Positions 23,628-32,774 are shown, counted from the first letter of the stretch. The stretch is 38,940 bases of DNA from JAXMCI01 sp046349435 (GCA_046349435.1 JAXMCI010000053.1:1-38940); one strand, 5' to 3'. A program made the numbers and translations. The notes: generated from the letters alone by a model not told the origin.

Positions 23628-24242
23628 CTACTGGTTACCGATCTGCAGCGGGTAGAGGCTGAGCTCGACGCGGCGATTCTTCGCGCGGCCCTCGGGGGTG
23701 GCGTTGGAGGCGACCGGGTCGGCGTCGCCGAAGCCGTGCGCGGCGATCATCCCGGGGTTGACGCCCTGCGAGATCAGGTACTGCATGACGTTGTCGGCGC
23801 GCATCTGCGACAGCTGCTCGTTCGAGGTGATGCCCTGGGCCATCAGCTCGGGCCCGATCGGGGTGCTGTCGGTGAAGCCGCTGACATAGACCTTGTTCGA
23901 CTGGCCCGGGGCCAGCTTCTTCACCAGCTTGGCGAAGACCTCCTTGCCGGCCTCCGAGAGCTGCCAGCCACCGGGCGGGAAGAGCAGGTCGCTGTCGACC
24001 GTGTACATCATGGTGACGGCCGAGAGCAGCGTGTCGAAGCAGGGCGCCGACAGCTGCGAGACATGCGCCTTCATGCAGGCCTTGATGCGGCCCTCGCCGG
24101 GCTGGATGCCGGGGCAGAACTGCGCCACGTCGCCGGCGCAGGCCCGCGCGATCTGGCGGCTGGTGGGCACCGGCTCCTGCGCGGACGCGAGCGAAGGGAG
24201 GAGCAGGGCAGGGGCGAGCAGCAGGCCGGCGAGCCACTTCAT
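23628..24242 (-). CDS. OmpA-like peptidoglycan-binding protein with Cys-rich repeat
   Basis: A 204-residue exported protein. Signal peptide: residues 1-21 (ending ASA). Residues about 31-73 carry a Cys-rich GLG1-type repeat (CAGDVAQFC, GEGRIKACMK, C-F-D-T-L-L) nearly identical in layout to that of the secreted protein encoded at 6321-7271. Residues about 80-200 form an OmpA C-terminal-like domain (SGFTDSTPIG, LSQMRADNVMQYLISQGV, HGFGDADPVASN, GRAKNRRVEL) which binds peptidoglycan. There is no outer-membrane barrel, so the protein is probably periplasmic and anchored to the cell wall. Co-directional with corA and gltS. Confidence 0.88.
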   Translation of the reverse strand: MKWLAGLLLAPALLLPSLASAQEPVPTSRQIARACAGDVAQFCPGIQPGEGRIKACMKAHVSQLSAPCFDTLLSAVTMMYTVDSDLLFPPGGWQLSEAGKEVFAKLVKKLAPGQSNKVYVSGFTDSTPIGPELMAQGITSNEQLSQMRADNVMQYLISQGVNPGMIAAHGFGDADPVASNATPEGRAKNRRVELSLYPLQIGNQ

Positions 24243-24304
24243 CGGGAACCTCCGCCTCGGTCTATGGCGCGCGGAGCCTAGCGGGGCGCTGGCGGCCGGA
24301 CTTG

Positions 24305-25528
24305 TCATCCCGCGCCAGAAGCGGCGTGCGCGATGATGCCGCCGGGCAGCAGGAAGAGCGTCAGCACCGCCAGGTTCATCAGGTCGATGAAGAAGGCGCC
24401 GGCGATCGGCACGACGATGAAGGCCTGCGGCGCGGGGCCGTGCTTGCGGGTCAGCGCCTGCATGTTGGCGACGGCCGTGGCGGTGGCGCCCATGGCGAAG
24501 CCGCAGAAGGCGCCGACCATGATCGCCCCCTCGTAGTCCCGCCCGAGGGCGCGGAACATCACCAGGCTGCCCCACAGCGCGACCAGCACGGTCTGGGCGG
24601 CGATGATGACGAGCAGCGGCCCGGCGAGTCCCAGGCTCTCGTCGAGCCGCAGCGTCATCATCGTCCAGGCGAGGAAGACCGACAGGCAGAGCGAGCCGAT
24701 CAGCTCGGAGGCGGCATCGTGCAGCCGGAAGCCGAGCGCCGCCGCGCCGTTGCGCAGCACCAGCCCGGCCAGCAGGCACCACAGGAAGTCGGGGACCGTG
24801 ACCGGCCCGCCGCGCAGCTGGCCGCCGATCGCGCCGCCGGCGACGACGGCGATCAGGGCCGCGGCGAGCGACACGGTGAAGGAGAGCGTGGTGACCGGCG
24901 TCGTCGAGGGCCCGCCGACCACGTCGCCGGCGTCCGGGGGCGGCAGGGCGGACGGCGTCAGCCGGGCGATCAGCCGCCCCGCCACCGGCCCGCCGATGAC
25001 GCCGCCCAGCACCAGCCCGATGGTCGCCGAGGTCATCGTCAGGCCCATCACCCCGAGGACGTCGTACTCCGCGGCGAAGCGGTCGGCATAGGCGGCGCCG
25101 GTGCCGTGGCCGCCGACCAGGGTGATCGAGCCGGCGATCAGCCCGAGCACCGGATGCAGGCCGAGCAGGTAGGCCATCGCCACCCCCAGCGCGTCCTGCA
25201 GCACCAGGAAGGGGAAGAGCACGAGCAGGAAGCGCAGCAGCCGGATGCCGCCCGGCTTCAGCAGGGCGAGGTCGGCGGTCAGCCCGATGCAGGCGAAGAA
25301 GACGAGCAGCAGCTGGCCCTTGGGTGCCGTGTCGAAGCCCAGCCGGACGCCGCCGAGCTTGTCGGCGGCGAGCGCCAGCAGGGCGAACAGCAGCCCGCCG
25401 ACGATCGGCGCCGGGATGCTGTAGCGCGCCAGCAGCGGCACGTGGCGGGCCAGCCAGGTGCCGGCGACAAGCACCAGGCAGGCGGCCAGGATGGACGGGA
25501 TCAGCGGGAGCAGCAGGTCCTGCAGCAT
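24305..25528 (-). CDS. gltS: Sodium/glutamate symporter GltS
   Basis: A 407-residue polytopic inner-membrane Na+-coupled glutamate carrier of the ESS family. About ten hydrophobic helices are visible in two inverted halves. Two reentrant loop motifs are diagnostic: GSITLVGGHGTGAAYADRF in the first half and GFAMGATATAVANMQALT in the second, both with the G-G/A-x-G-T-A-type substrate-binding loop. Other matches are SIPAPIVGGLLFALL and the QLLLVFFACIGLTADL block. Start at 25528; length matches the family. Neighbours are an ACT-domain protein gene upstream (55-base gap) and the OmpA-like gene downstream. Glutamate uptake is the known function for the family. Confidence 0.93.
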   Translation of the reverse strand: MLQDLLLPLIPSILAACLVLVAGTWLARHVPLLARYSIPAPIVGGLLFALLALAADKLGGVRLGFDTAPKGQLLLVFFACIGLTADLALLKPGGIRLLRFLLVLFPFLVLQDALGVAMAYLLGLHPVLGLIAGSITLVGGHGTGAAYADRFAAEYDVLGVMGLTMTSATIGLVLGGVIGGPVAGRLIARLTPSALPPPDAGDVVGGPSTTPVTTLSFTVSLAAALIAVVAGGAIGGQLRGGPVTVPDFLWCLLAGLVLRNGAAALGFRLHDAASELIGSLCLSVFLAWTMMTLRLDESLGLAGPLLVIIAAQTVLVALWGSLVMFRALGRDYEGAIMVGAFCGFAMGATATAVANMQALTRKHGPAPQAFIVVPIAGAFFIDLMNLAVLTLFLLPGGIIAHAASGAG

Positions 25529-25583
25529 GGCGGCGAGCTTGCACCAGCCTCGCCGCCACTGCCAAGCCTGCTCGGTCGCGCGT

Positions 25584-25889
25584 TCAGATCGCCGGCACCC
25601 GGCAGGTCAGCACGGTGTCGACGTCGACCAGCCGGCGCAGGCACTCGGCGATGTAGTCGCCCTCGTCGGGTGCCAGCGCGGCCACCTGGATGTCGATCTC
25701 GAGTGCGCCGCCTGGCACCGCCCGGCTGACCCACCGGGTCGGCACCAGGTTGCGCTTGGCGAAGAGCTGCAGGACGCGCGGCATCACGCCGGGCTCCGCC
25801 GCGGCGGCGACGGAGAAGCAGTAGAGCGGCGCGGGGGCGGGCTGGCCGGCGCGGCGGCCGGCGGTCTCAGTTCGGGGCTTGGCGGACAT
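25584..25889 (-). CDS. Small ACT-domain protein
   Basis: A 101-residue protein. After a polar N-terminal 20 residues it carries one ACT-like domain: LYCFSVAAAAEPGVMPRVLQLFAKRNLVP then EIDIQVAALAPDEGDYIAECLRRL. This is the small-subunit/IlvH-like ACT pattern (P-G-V/M-x-R-v-L-x-L-F-a-k-R-N). ACT domains bind amino acids and regulate enzymes. No catalytic domain or partner is linked, so it may be a free regulatory subunit. Start at 25889; the frame is open further upstream to 25943. Co-directional with gltS, to which it may be coupled by amino-acid control. That link is inference. Confidence 0.78.
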   Translation of the reverse strand: MSAKPRTETAGRRAGQPAPAPLYCFSVAAAAEPGVMPRVLQLFAKRNLVPTRWVSRAVPGGALEIDIQVAALAPDEGDYIAECLRRLVDVDTVLTCRVPAI

Positions 25890-26046
25890 CGGGCACGAGC
25901 TCTCTCGAATCGGCGGAACGGCGAGCGACGACCGGACGCCCAAGGGGCGCCCGGCGGCGAATTCGCGCGATGCCGATGCGGAGAGCCGTGCTCATGAGAG
26001 AAATCGTAGGCCGCGTGCCGGCCGGATGCAAGGGCCGCTGCCCGGC

Positions 26047-26075
26047 TCGACCGCACGCGGCGCGTGCGCTACCAT
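26047..26075 (+). promoter_or_regulatory. Candidate sigma-70-type promoter of the radical SAM gene
   Basis: TCGACC (26047-26052), a 17-base spacer and TACCAT (26070-26075), which keeps T1, A2 and T6. The start would be at about 26082, giving a 15-24 base leader. A plausible housekeeping promoter. Confidence 0.4.
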
Positions 26076-26105
26076 CGTCCGGGCACGACCCGGGGGATGG
26101 TCAAG

Positions 26106-27842
26106 ATGACCGCGCGCCGCTTTCTCGCCGTGCTCATCAAGCCGTCGCACTACGACGATGACGGCTACGTCATCCAGTGGCACCGCTCGACCATTCCCTC
26201 CAACAGCCTCGCCGCGCTGCACGCGCTGATCGGGCAATGCGCCGCCGACAAGGTGCTCGGCCCCGACGTCGCGATCGAGATCGAGGCGGCCGACGAGTGC
26301 AATACGATCATCGACGTGCCGGCGGTGATCCGGCGGATCCGCCGGGCCGGGGCGGGCTTCGTCGGGCTGGTCGGCGTGCAGTCGAACCAGTTCCCGCGCG
26401 CCATGGATCTCGCCCGCCCGCTGCGCGCCGCCGGCATCCCGGTGGTGGTCGGCGGCTTTCACGTCAGCGGCTGCCTCGCCATGCTGCCGGGCGCCACGCC
26501 CGAGCTCGAGGAGGCGCAGGCGCTCGGGATCGTGCTGTTCGCCGGCGAGGCCGAGGGGCGCATGGCCGGGCTGCTGCAGGACATCGCCGCGGGCCGGCCG
26601 AAGCCGGTCTACAACTATCTCGACGACCTGCCCGACCTGGCCGGCGCGCCCGGCCCGCTGCTGCCGCGCGCGGTGGTGGCGCGGGTGGCCGGGCACTATG
26701 CCAGCTTCGACGCCGGCCGCGGCTGCCCCTTCCAGTGCAGCTTCTGCACCATCATCAACGTCCAGGGCCGCCGCTCGCGCCGCCGCACGCCCGACGACGT
26801 CGAGGCGATCGTCCGGGCCAACGCCGCGCTCGGCGTCACCCGGTTCTTCGTCACCGACGACGACTTCGCGCGCAACCGCGACTGGGAGCCGATCCTCGAC
26901 CGGCTGATCCTCCTGCGCGAGGAGGGGCTCAACATCAAGCTGATCCTGCAGGTCGACACGCTCTGCCATCGCATCCCCGGCTTCATCGAGAAGGCGGCGC
27001 GGGCCGGCTGCAACACCGTCTTCATCGGGCTGGAGAGCATCAATCCGGAATCGCTGATGGGCGCCGGCAAGCGGCAGAACAAGATCTGGGAATATCGCGA
27101 GATGCTGCTCGCCTGGCGGCAGCAGAAGGTGCTGACCTGGGCGGGCTACATCCTGGGCTTCCCGACCGACACGCCGGAAAGCATCGCCCGCGACATCGAG
27201 ACCATCAAGCGCGAGCTGCCGATCGACCTGCTGGAGTTCTTCGTGCTGACGCCGCTGCCGGGCTCCGAGGATCATCAGCGTCTCCATCGCGACGGCGTCG
27301 CCATGGATCCCGACCTCAACAACTACGATGTCGAGCACGTCACCACCGCGCATCCGGCGATGAGCGAGGAGGCCTGGCGCGCCGCCTATCGCGACGCCTG
27401 GCGGCGCTACTACAACCCGGCCCACATCGAGACGCTGCTGCGCCGCGCCGTGGCGAGCGGGCTCAGGACCCGCAAGCTGGCCGACGTGCTCTGGCTGTTC
27501 ACCGGGTCGGTGGCGATCGAGGGCGTGCATCCGCTGCAGTTCGGCTTCGTCCGCCGCAAGGTGCGCACCCAGCGCCGCCCCGGCCTGCGTCGGGAGAGCC
27601 CGCTGGTCTTCTATCCGCGCCTGGGGCTGGAGACCGCGGTCGCCGCCCTCCGCTGGGCGGCGCTGGTCCGGCGCGTCTACGCCATCGAGAAGAAGGTGAC
27701 GCGGCACCCCGCGGCGCTGCAATACCGCGACGCGGCGCTGACGCCGGCGTCGCCCGAGGCGGCGCCGAGCGGCTTCGTCGCCGATTTCGCCGACCGCATT
27801 CCGGCGACCCACGGCGCGCCGCGGCGGCGCGCGGCGGGCTGA
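26106..27842 (+). CDS. Radical SAM protein with N-terminal B12-binding-like domain
   Basis: A 578-residue [4Fe-4S] radical SAM enzyme. The cluster motif C-x3-C-x2-C is at about residue 217 (GCPFQCSFCT). Preceding residues 1-190 look like a cobalamin-binding domain (FVGLVGVQSNQ, IPVVVGGFHVSG). B12-dependent radical SAM enzymes often methylate unactivated carbons or rearrange substrates. The middle and C-terminal parts include GLESINPESLMGAGKRQNKI, YILGFPTDTPESIARDIE, a PLPGSEDH motif and a 170-residue helical C-terminus, so it may act on a lipid or small molecule rather than RNA. The substrate is unknown. Starts at 26097 and 26106 are both possible; MTARRFLAVLIKPSHYDDDG is taken as the more natural N-terminus. 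No tailoring or pathway genes flank it. Confidence 0.85.
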   Translation: MTARRFLAVLIKPSHYDDDGYVIQWHRSTIPSNSLAALHALIGQCAADKVLGPDVAIEIEAADECNTIIDVPAVIRRIRRAGAGFVGLVGVQSNQFPRAMDLARPLRAAGIPVVVGGFHVSGCLAMLPGATPELEEAQALGIVLFAGEAEGRMAGLLQDIAAGRPKPVYNYLDDLPDLAGAPGPLLPRAVVARVAGHYASFDAGRGCPFQCSFCTIINVQGRRSRRRTPDDVEAIVRANAALGVTRFFVTDDDFARNRDWEPILDRLILLREEGLNIKLILQVDTLCHRIPGFIEKAARAGCNTVFIGLESINPESLMGAGKRQNKIWEYREMLLAWRQQKVLTWAGYILGFPTDTPESIARDIETIKRELPIDLLEFFVLTPLPGSEDHQRLHRDGVAMDPDLNNYDVEHVTTAHPAMSEEAWRAAYRDAWRRYYNPAHIETLLRRAVASGLRTRKLADVLWLFTGSVAIEGVHPLQFGFVRRKVRTQRRPGLRRESPLVFYPRLGLETAVAALRWAALVRRVYAIEKKVTRHPAALQYRDAALTPASPEAAPSGFVADFADRIPATHGAPRRRAAG

Positions 27843-27909
27843 GGGGCTCGCGGCTCAGCCTCGGGCTTCGCCGCCGGCGCTGCCGCCGTCGACGTCGCCG
27901 AGCGAGGCC

Positions 27910-27929
27910 GCCGCCTGCCGGCAGGCGGC
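27910..27929. terminator. Perfect 20-bp palindrome between convergent genes
   Basis: GCCGCCTGCC/GGCAGGCGGC is a perfect dyad with no loop in the 186-base gap between the convergent radical SAM and ligA genes. It would act as a stem in either transcript. U-tracts are absent, so terminator function is inferred from position. No further gene was found in the gap. Confidence 0.4.
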
Positions 27930-28028
27930 ACGGACCTCGTCCCGCTGCGATCGTCGTGGATGTTCGGTCCCGTCAGGAACCGGTCCGCCGCGTCCATCGT
28001 CCCCCGCCCCGCGCGCGACCGCCCGGCC

Positions 28029-30149
28029 TCAACCCTCGCCGATCAGCGCCAGCCAGGCGGCCTCGTCGAGCACGGCGACGCGGAGCTCGGCGGCCTTCTT
28101 CGCCTTCGAGCCGGCCCCCGGACCGGCGACCAGGAAGTCGGTGCTCTTCGACACCGAGGCGGCGACCTTGGCGCCGAGCGACTCGGCGCGCGCCGTGGCT
28201 TCGCCGCGGGTCATCTTCTCCAGCGTGCCGGTGAAGACCACGGTCTTGCCGGAGATCGCCGAGGCGGCCTGCGGCGCGGCGCGGTGCGGCTCGACCGCGA
28301 CCTCGCGCAGCAGGTCGTCGAGCACCGTGCGGTTGTGCGCCTCGGCGAAGAACCCCAGCAGGTCGGTGGCCACAGAGGGGCCGATGCCGTCGATGTTGTC
28401 GAGGTCGTGATAGGCCGGGCTCTCCCGATCCTGGGCCTCCTCCATCGCGGCGATCCAGCGCTCGACCGTGCCGTAGTGGCGGGCGAGCAGCCGGGCCGTC
28501 GCCTCGCCGACCTGGCGGATGCCGAGCGCGTAGACGAAGCGCTCGAGCGAGATCGAGCGGCGCGCCTCGACGGCGCGCAGCAGGTTGGCGACCGACTGCT
28601 CGCCCCAGCCCTCGCGCGCCCCGAGCTCGTCGCGCCGCGCCGCCAGCCGGAAGATGTCGGCGGGCTCCTTGATCAGGCCGTCGCGCAGGAAGGCCTCGAT
28701 GTGCTTGCTGCCCAGCCCCTCGACGTCGAAGGCGTTGCGGCTGACGAAGTGGCGCAGCCGCTCCAGCGCCTGGGCCGGGCAGATCAGCCCGCCGGTGCAG
28801 CGCCGCGCCGCCTCGCCGGGCTCGCGGATGGCGAGGCTGCCGCAGGCCGGGCAGTGGTCGGGAAAGGCGTAGGGCCGGCTGCCGGAGGGGCGCTTGGCCG
28901 GCACCGCGGCGACGACCTGCGGGATGACGTCGCCGGCCCGCTGGATGATCACGTGGTCGCCCTCGCGGATGTCCTTGCGGGCGATCTCGTCCTCGTTGTG
29001 CAGGGTGGCGCGCTGCACCACCACGCCGCCGACATTGACCGGCTCGAGGTCGGCGACCGGCGTCAGCGTGCCGGTGCGGCCGACCTGCACGAAGATGCGG
29101 TTGAGCCGCGTCTCGGCCTGCTCGGCGGGGAACTTGTGGGCGATCGCCCAGCGCGGCGCGCGGCTGACCATGCCGAGCCGGCTCTGCCAGTCCAGCCGGT
29201 CGACCTTGTAGACGACGCCGTCGATGTCGTAGGGCAGCTCCGCGCGGCGGCCGGCGAGCTCGGCATGCAGCGCCAGCGCCGCGTCGACGTCGGCGCAGAG
29301 CCGGCGCAATGGATTGACCGAGAAGCCCCAGCCCTCCAGCCGGTCGAGGAACTCGTGCTGCGTGGCGATCGGCGGCGCATCCCCGGCGAAGCGGATCTCG
29401 CCCCAGGCATAGGCGAAGAAATGCAGCGGCCGCGACGCGGTGATCTCCGGATCGAGCTGGCGCAGGCTGCCGGCGGCGAAGTTGCGCGGATTGGCGAAGA
29501 GCGGCTCGCCCGCCTGCTCGCGCGCCTGGTTCATGGCGAGGAAGTCGGGGCGCCGCATATAGACCTCGCCGCGCACCTCGAGCAGCGCCGGCACGTCGCG
29601 TCCCTTGAGCCGCTTCGGCAGGTCCTTGACCATCCGCAGGTTGGCGGTGACGTCCTCGCCGACCAGGCCGTCGCCGCGGGTCGCGCCCTGGACGAAGACC
29701 CCCTCCTCGTAGCGCAGGGCCGCCGACAGCCCGTCGATCTTCGGCTCGGCGACGATCGCCACCGCCTGCTCGGCCGGCAGGTTGAGGAAGCGGCGGACGC
29801 GGGCGACGAACTCGCGGACGTCCTCCTCGGCGAAGGCGTTGTCGAGCGACAGCATCGGCCGGGCATGGGCGACCTTGGCGAAGCCCGCCGCGGGCGCCGC
29901 GCCGACATGGAGGCTCGGGCTGTCCGGCCGCTGCAGCTCGGGGAAGCGCGCCTCGATCGCCCGGTTGCGCCGGACCAGCGCGTCGAAGGCGGCGTCGGAG
30001 ATGCGCGGCGCGTCCTCCTGGTGGTAGAGCCGGTCGTTCTCGGCGATCTCGGCGGCGAGCCGCGCCAGCTCGGCGGCGGCCTGCTCGCGGTCGAGATCCT
30101 CGACGGCGATGGCGGCGAGGCCGCCGGCCTCGGGCTTCGCGCGGCTCAT
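28029..30149 (-). CDS. ligA: NAD+-dependent DNA ligase
   Basis: The 706-residue essential replicative/repair DNA ligase. Domains in order: Ia (NAD-binding), adenylation domain with the catalytic Lys in EPKIDGLSAALRY (Lys137), OB fold, a Cys4 zinc finger (CPACG, then C-T-G-G-L-I-C), helix-hairpin-helix repeats (RQVGEATA, NIDGIGPSVA) and a C-terminal BRCT domain (GKTVVFTGTLEKMTRGE). Length and domain order are standard. Its ATG at 30149 overlaps the recN stop codon (ATGA, 30146-30149), so it is coupled to recN. Order bamD-recN-ligA is typical of Alphaproteobacteria. Confidence 0.97.
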   Translation of the reverse strand: MSRAKPEAGGLAAIAVEDLDREQAAAELARLAAEIAENDRLYHQEDAPRISDAAFDALVRRNRAIEARFPELQRPDSPSLHVGAAPAAGFAKVAHARPMLSLDNAFAEEDVREFVARVRRFLNLPAEQAVAIVAEPKIDGLSAALRYEEGVFVQGATRGDGLVGEDVTANLRMVKDLPKRLKGRDVPALLEVRGEVYMRRPDFLAMNQAREQAGEPLFANPRNFAAGSLRQLDPEITASRPLHFFAYAWGEIRFAGDAPPIATQHEFLDRLEGWGFSVNPLRRLCADVDAALALHAELAGRRAELPYDIDGVVYKVDRLDWQSRLGMVSRAPRWAIAHKFPAEQAETRLNRIFVQVGRTGTLTPVADLEPVNVGGVVVQRATLHNEDEIARKDIREGDHVIIQRAGDVIPQVVAAVPAKRPSGSRPYAFPDHCPACGSLAIREPGEAARRCTGGLICPAQALERLRHFVSRNAFDVEGLGSKHIEAFLRDGLIKEPADIFRLAARRDELGAREGWGEQSVANLLRAVEARRSISLERFVYALGIRQVGEATARLLARHYGTVERWIAAMEEAQDRESPAYHDLDNIDGIGPSVATDLLGFFAEAHNRTVLDDLLREVAVEPHRAAPQAASAISGKTVVFTGTLEKMTRGEATARAESLGAKVAASVSKSTDFLVAGPGAGSKAKKAAELRVAVLDEAAWLALIGEG

Positions 30150-31837
30150 GCGCGGCTGCCGGCGAGCAGCCGGTCGGCGGCGGCCCGCGCCTCGCCGGTG
30201 ACCCGGGCGCCCGACAGCATGCGGGCGATCTCCTCGCGCCGGCCGGGCGCGTCGAGCGGCACGATGCGGGTCAGCACCGGCGCGCCGCTGCCGGCCGCTT
30301 CCTTCTCGACCCGCCAGTGGCAGCCGGCCAGCGCCGCCACCTGCGGCGAATGGGTGACCACCAGCACCTGCAGCCGCGAGGCCAGCCGCTTCAGCCGCTC
30401 GCCGACCGCCGCGGCGGTGGCGCCGCCGATCCCGGCATCGACCTCGTCGAACACCAGCGTCGGCACCGGCGCGGCGGCGGCCAGCGCCACCTTGATCGCC
30501 AGCAGGAAGCGCGACAGCTCGCCGCCGGAGGCGATCTTCGCCAGTGCGCCGAACGGGGTGCCGGGATTGGTGCTGACCTCGAAGCCGACCCGGTCGGCGC
30601 CGGCGGGGCCCCAGCCGGGCTCGGGCAGCGCCTCGACGGCGGTGCGGAAGCGCGCCTTGTCGAGCTTGAGGGGCGCCAGCTCCGCGGCGACCGCCTTGTC
30701 GAGACGCGCCGCGGCAGCCCGCCGCCCCTCGGACAGCGCGCCGGCGGCGTCGCGATAGGCCTGCCGCGCCGCGGCCTCGGCCTGGGTCAGGCGGGCGACC
30801 GAGCCGCCCTGGTCGTCGAGCGCGGCGAGCGTCGCCTCGGTGCGCTGGCGCAGCGCCGGCAGCTCGTCGACCGCGACGTTGTGCTTGCGGGCGAGGTCGC
30901 GCAGCGCGAAGAGCCGCTCCTCGATCGCCTCGAGCCGGCCGGGCTCGGCATCGAGCTCGCCGACCAGCCGCTCCAGCAGCCGGCTCGCCTCGGCCGCCTC
31001 GACGGTGGCGCGGTCGAGCGCGGCCAGCAGCGGCGGCAGGCCGTCGCCGGCCTTGTCGGCGATGCGGCCCAGCCGGCGCGCGGCGGCGGCCAGCTGCGCC
31101 TCGGCCCCGCCGCGCCCGCCGAGCTCGGCCGCCGCGCCCTGCATGGCCTCGAGCAGCTTCTCGCGGTTCATCAGCCGGGCGCGGCTCTCGGCCAGCGTCT
31201 CCTCCTCGCCCGGCCGCGGCTTCAGCGCGTCGAGCTCGGACAGCGCGTGGCGCAGGAAATCCTCCTCGCGGCGGGCCTGCTGCAGCCGGCTCACCGCCGC
31301 GTCGCGCGCCGCGGCCGCCTCGCGCCAGCCGGCCCAGGCCTCGGCCGCCGCCGCGCCCGCCGCCTCGAGGCCGCCATAGGCGTCCAGCAGGTCGCGATGG
31401 GTGGCGGGATCGAGCAGGCCGCGCTGCTCGCCCTGGCCGACGATCTCGACCAGGCTCTCGCCCAGCCGGCGCAGCCCGGCGACGCTGACCGGCTGGTCGT
31501 TGACGAAGGCGCGGCTGCGGCCGTCGGCGGCGAGCTGGCGGCGCAGCACCAGCTCCTCGCCGTCATCGAGCCCGAGCGCGTCGAGGCCGAGCTCCTCGAT
31601 GATCGTGCGCACGGGGTGGCGGCGCCCCAGCGCGAAGGCGGCGGTGACGGTCGCCTGCGCCGCGCCGTGGCGGACCAGCGCGCTGTCGGCCCGCGCCCCC
31701 AGCGCCAGCCCGAGCGCATCGAGCAGGATCGACTTGCCGGCGCCGGTCTCGCCCGTCAGCACGCCGAGCCCGGGCGCGAGAGCGAGGTCGAGCCGGTCGA
31801 TCAGGACGACGTCGCGGACGGAGAGGCCGGCGAGCAT
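30146..31837 (-). CDS. recN: DNA repair protein RecN
   Basis: A 563-residue SMC-like ATPase for double-strand break repair. Walker A GETGAGKS is at the N-terminus (LTGETGAGKSILLDALGLAL). A long Arg/Ala/Glu-rich coiled coil spans about residues 150-380. The C-terminal half has the SMC signature ASGGELSRFLLAIK and Walker B LVFDEVDAGIGG. Expected to be cytoplasmic and DNA-associated. The start at 31837 gives MLAGLSVRDVVLIDRLD, the family N-terminus. It lies 15 bases after bamD and overlaps ligA by four bases. Confidence 0.96.
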   Translation of the reverse strand: MLAGLSVRDVVLIDRLDLALAPGLGVLTGETGAGKSILLDALGLALGARADSALVRHGAAQATVTAAFALGRRHPVRTIIEELGLDALGLDDGEELVLRRQLAADGRSRAFVNDQPVSVAGLRRLGESLVEIVGQGEQRGLLDPATHRDLLDAYGGLEAAGAAAAEAWAGWREAAAARDAAVSRLQQARREEDFLRHALSELDALKPRPGEEETLAESRARLMNREKLLEAMQGAAAELGGRGGAEAQLAAAARRLGRIADKAGDGLPPLLAALDRATVEAAEASRLLERLVGELDAEPGRLEAIEERLFALRDLARKHNVAVDELPALRQRTEATLAALDDQGGSVARLTQAEAAARQAYRDAAGALSEGRRAAAARLDKAVAAELAPLKLDKARFRTAVEALPEPGWGPAGADRVGFEVSTNPGTPFGALAKIASGGELSRFLLAIKVALAAAAPVPTLVFDEVDAGIGGATAAAVGERLKRLASRLQVLVVTHSPQVAALAGCHWRVEKEAAGSGAPVLTRIVPLDAPGRREEIARMLSGARVTGEARAAADRLLAGSRA

Positions 31838-31852
31838 CGCCCCCCGCGGTGC

Positions 31853-32680
31853 TCAGAAAATCTTGTAGAGCCAGGAATTCTCGTCCTCCTGCGGCTTCAG
31901 GTTCCGCGCCGCAAGAAGATCGTAGCTGTCCTGGTACCACTCGCTGCCCGGGAAGTTGTAGCCGAGCACGGCGGCGGCGGCCTGCGCCTCCGAGTGCACG
32001 CCGAGCGCCAGGTAGCATTCGGTCAGCCGCTCCAGCGCCTCGGGCACCTGGCTCGTGGTCTGGTACTGCTCGATCACCCGGCGGAAGCGGTTGATCGCGG
32101 CGAGGTACTGCTGGCGGTCGAGGTAGTAGCGGCCGATCGCCATCTCCTTGCCGGCGAGGTGGTCGCGGGCGAGGTCGACCTTGAGGCGGGCATCCCTGGC
32201 ATAGGCGGTGTTGGGAAAGCGGGTCACCACCTCCTGCAGGCTGGTCAGCGCATCCTCGGTGACCTTCTGGTCGCGGCCGACATCGACGATCTGCTCGTAG
32301 TAGGAGAGGCCCTTCAGGTAGTAGGCGTAGGCCGCGTCGGGGTTGCCCGGGTGCAGCTGGATGAAGCGGTCGAGCGCGGTGATCGCGTCGTCGTACTTGT
32401 TGTCGAGATAGTAGGCGTAGGCCGACATCAGCTGCGCCTGGGTGGCGTAGGACGAGTAGGGGTGCTGGCGGTCGACCTCGTCGAAGCTCTTGGCGGCCTT
32501 CAGGTGGTCGCCGTTGGCCATCTCCGCGAGGCCCTGGTTGTAGAGCGTCTCCGGCGGCTCCTCGACATAGGTGTCCTTGTCGCTGTTGGAGCAGGCGGCG
32601 CCGAGCAGGGGCAGCAGCAATACCGCCACGAGCCAGAGCGCGCGCCGGGTGCCGCCGCGGCAGACCTTCATCGATGCCAT
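31853..32680 (-). CDS. bamD: Outer membrane protein assembly factor BamD
   Basis: A 275-residue lipoprotein of the BAM complex that inserts beta-barrel proteins in the outer membrane. It has a signal sequence with a lipobox-like LLGAAC ending at about residue 30 (the -3 position is Gly rather than Leu). This is followed by TPR repeats: ETLYNQGLAEMANGDHLKAA, YATQAQLMSAYAYYLDNKYD and PDAAYAYYLKGLSYYEQIVD. The YFLDR-like ALDRFIQLHPGNPDA motif is typical. First gene of a leftward run with recN and ligA; in many Alphaproteobacteria lpxC and ftsZ lie upstream, but neither is adjacent here. Confidence 0.94.
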   Translation of the reverse strand: MASMKVCRGGTRRALWLVAVLLLPLLGAACSNSDKDTYVEEPPETLYNQGLAEMANGDHLKAAKSFDEVDRQHPYSSYATQAQLMSAYAYYLDNKYDDAITALDRFIQLHPGNPDAAYAYYLKGLSYYEQIVDVGRDQKVTEDALTSLQEVVTRFPNTAYARDARLKVDLARDHLAGKEMAIGRYYLDRQQYLAAINRFRRVIEQYQTTSQVPEALERLTECYLALGVHSEAQAAAAVLGYNFPGSEWYQDSYDLLAARNLKPQEDENSWLYKIF

Positions 32681-32745
32681 GCCTACCCTTCGATCCGAGA
32701 CGCACCGCCGGGGGCCGAATCCGGCACTTTCCCATGCGGCGCGGC

Positions 32746-32774
32746 ACTATAGCCGCCGCCCGGCCCCCGCTCAA
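32746..32774 (-). promoter_or_regulatory. Sigma-70-type promoter of bamD-recN-ligA
   Basis: On the minus strand: TTGAGC (32769-32774), a 17-base spacer, TATAGT (32746-32751). Four of six bases match the -35 consensus and five of six the -10, with ideal spacing. The start would be near 32740, giving a leader of about 60 bases before bamD. The clearest housekeeping promoter in the window. Confidence 0.7.
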
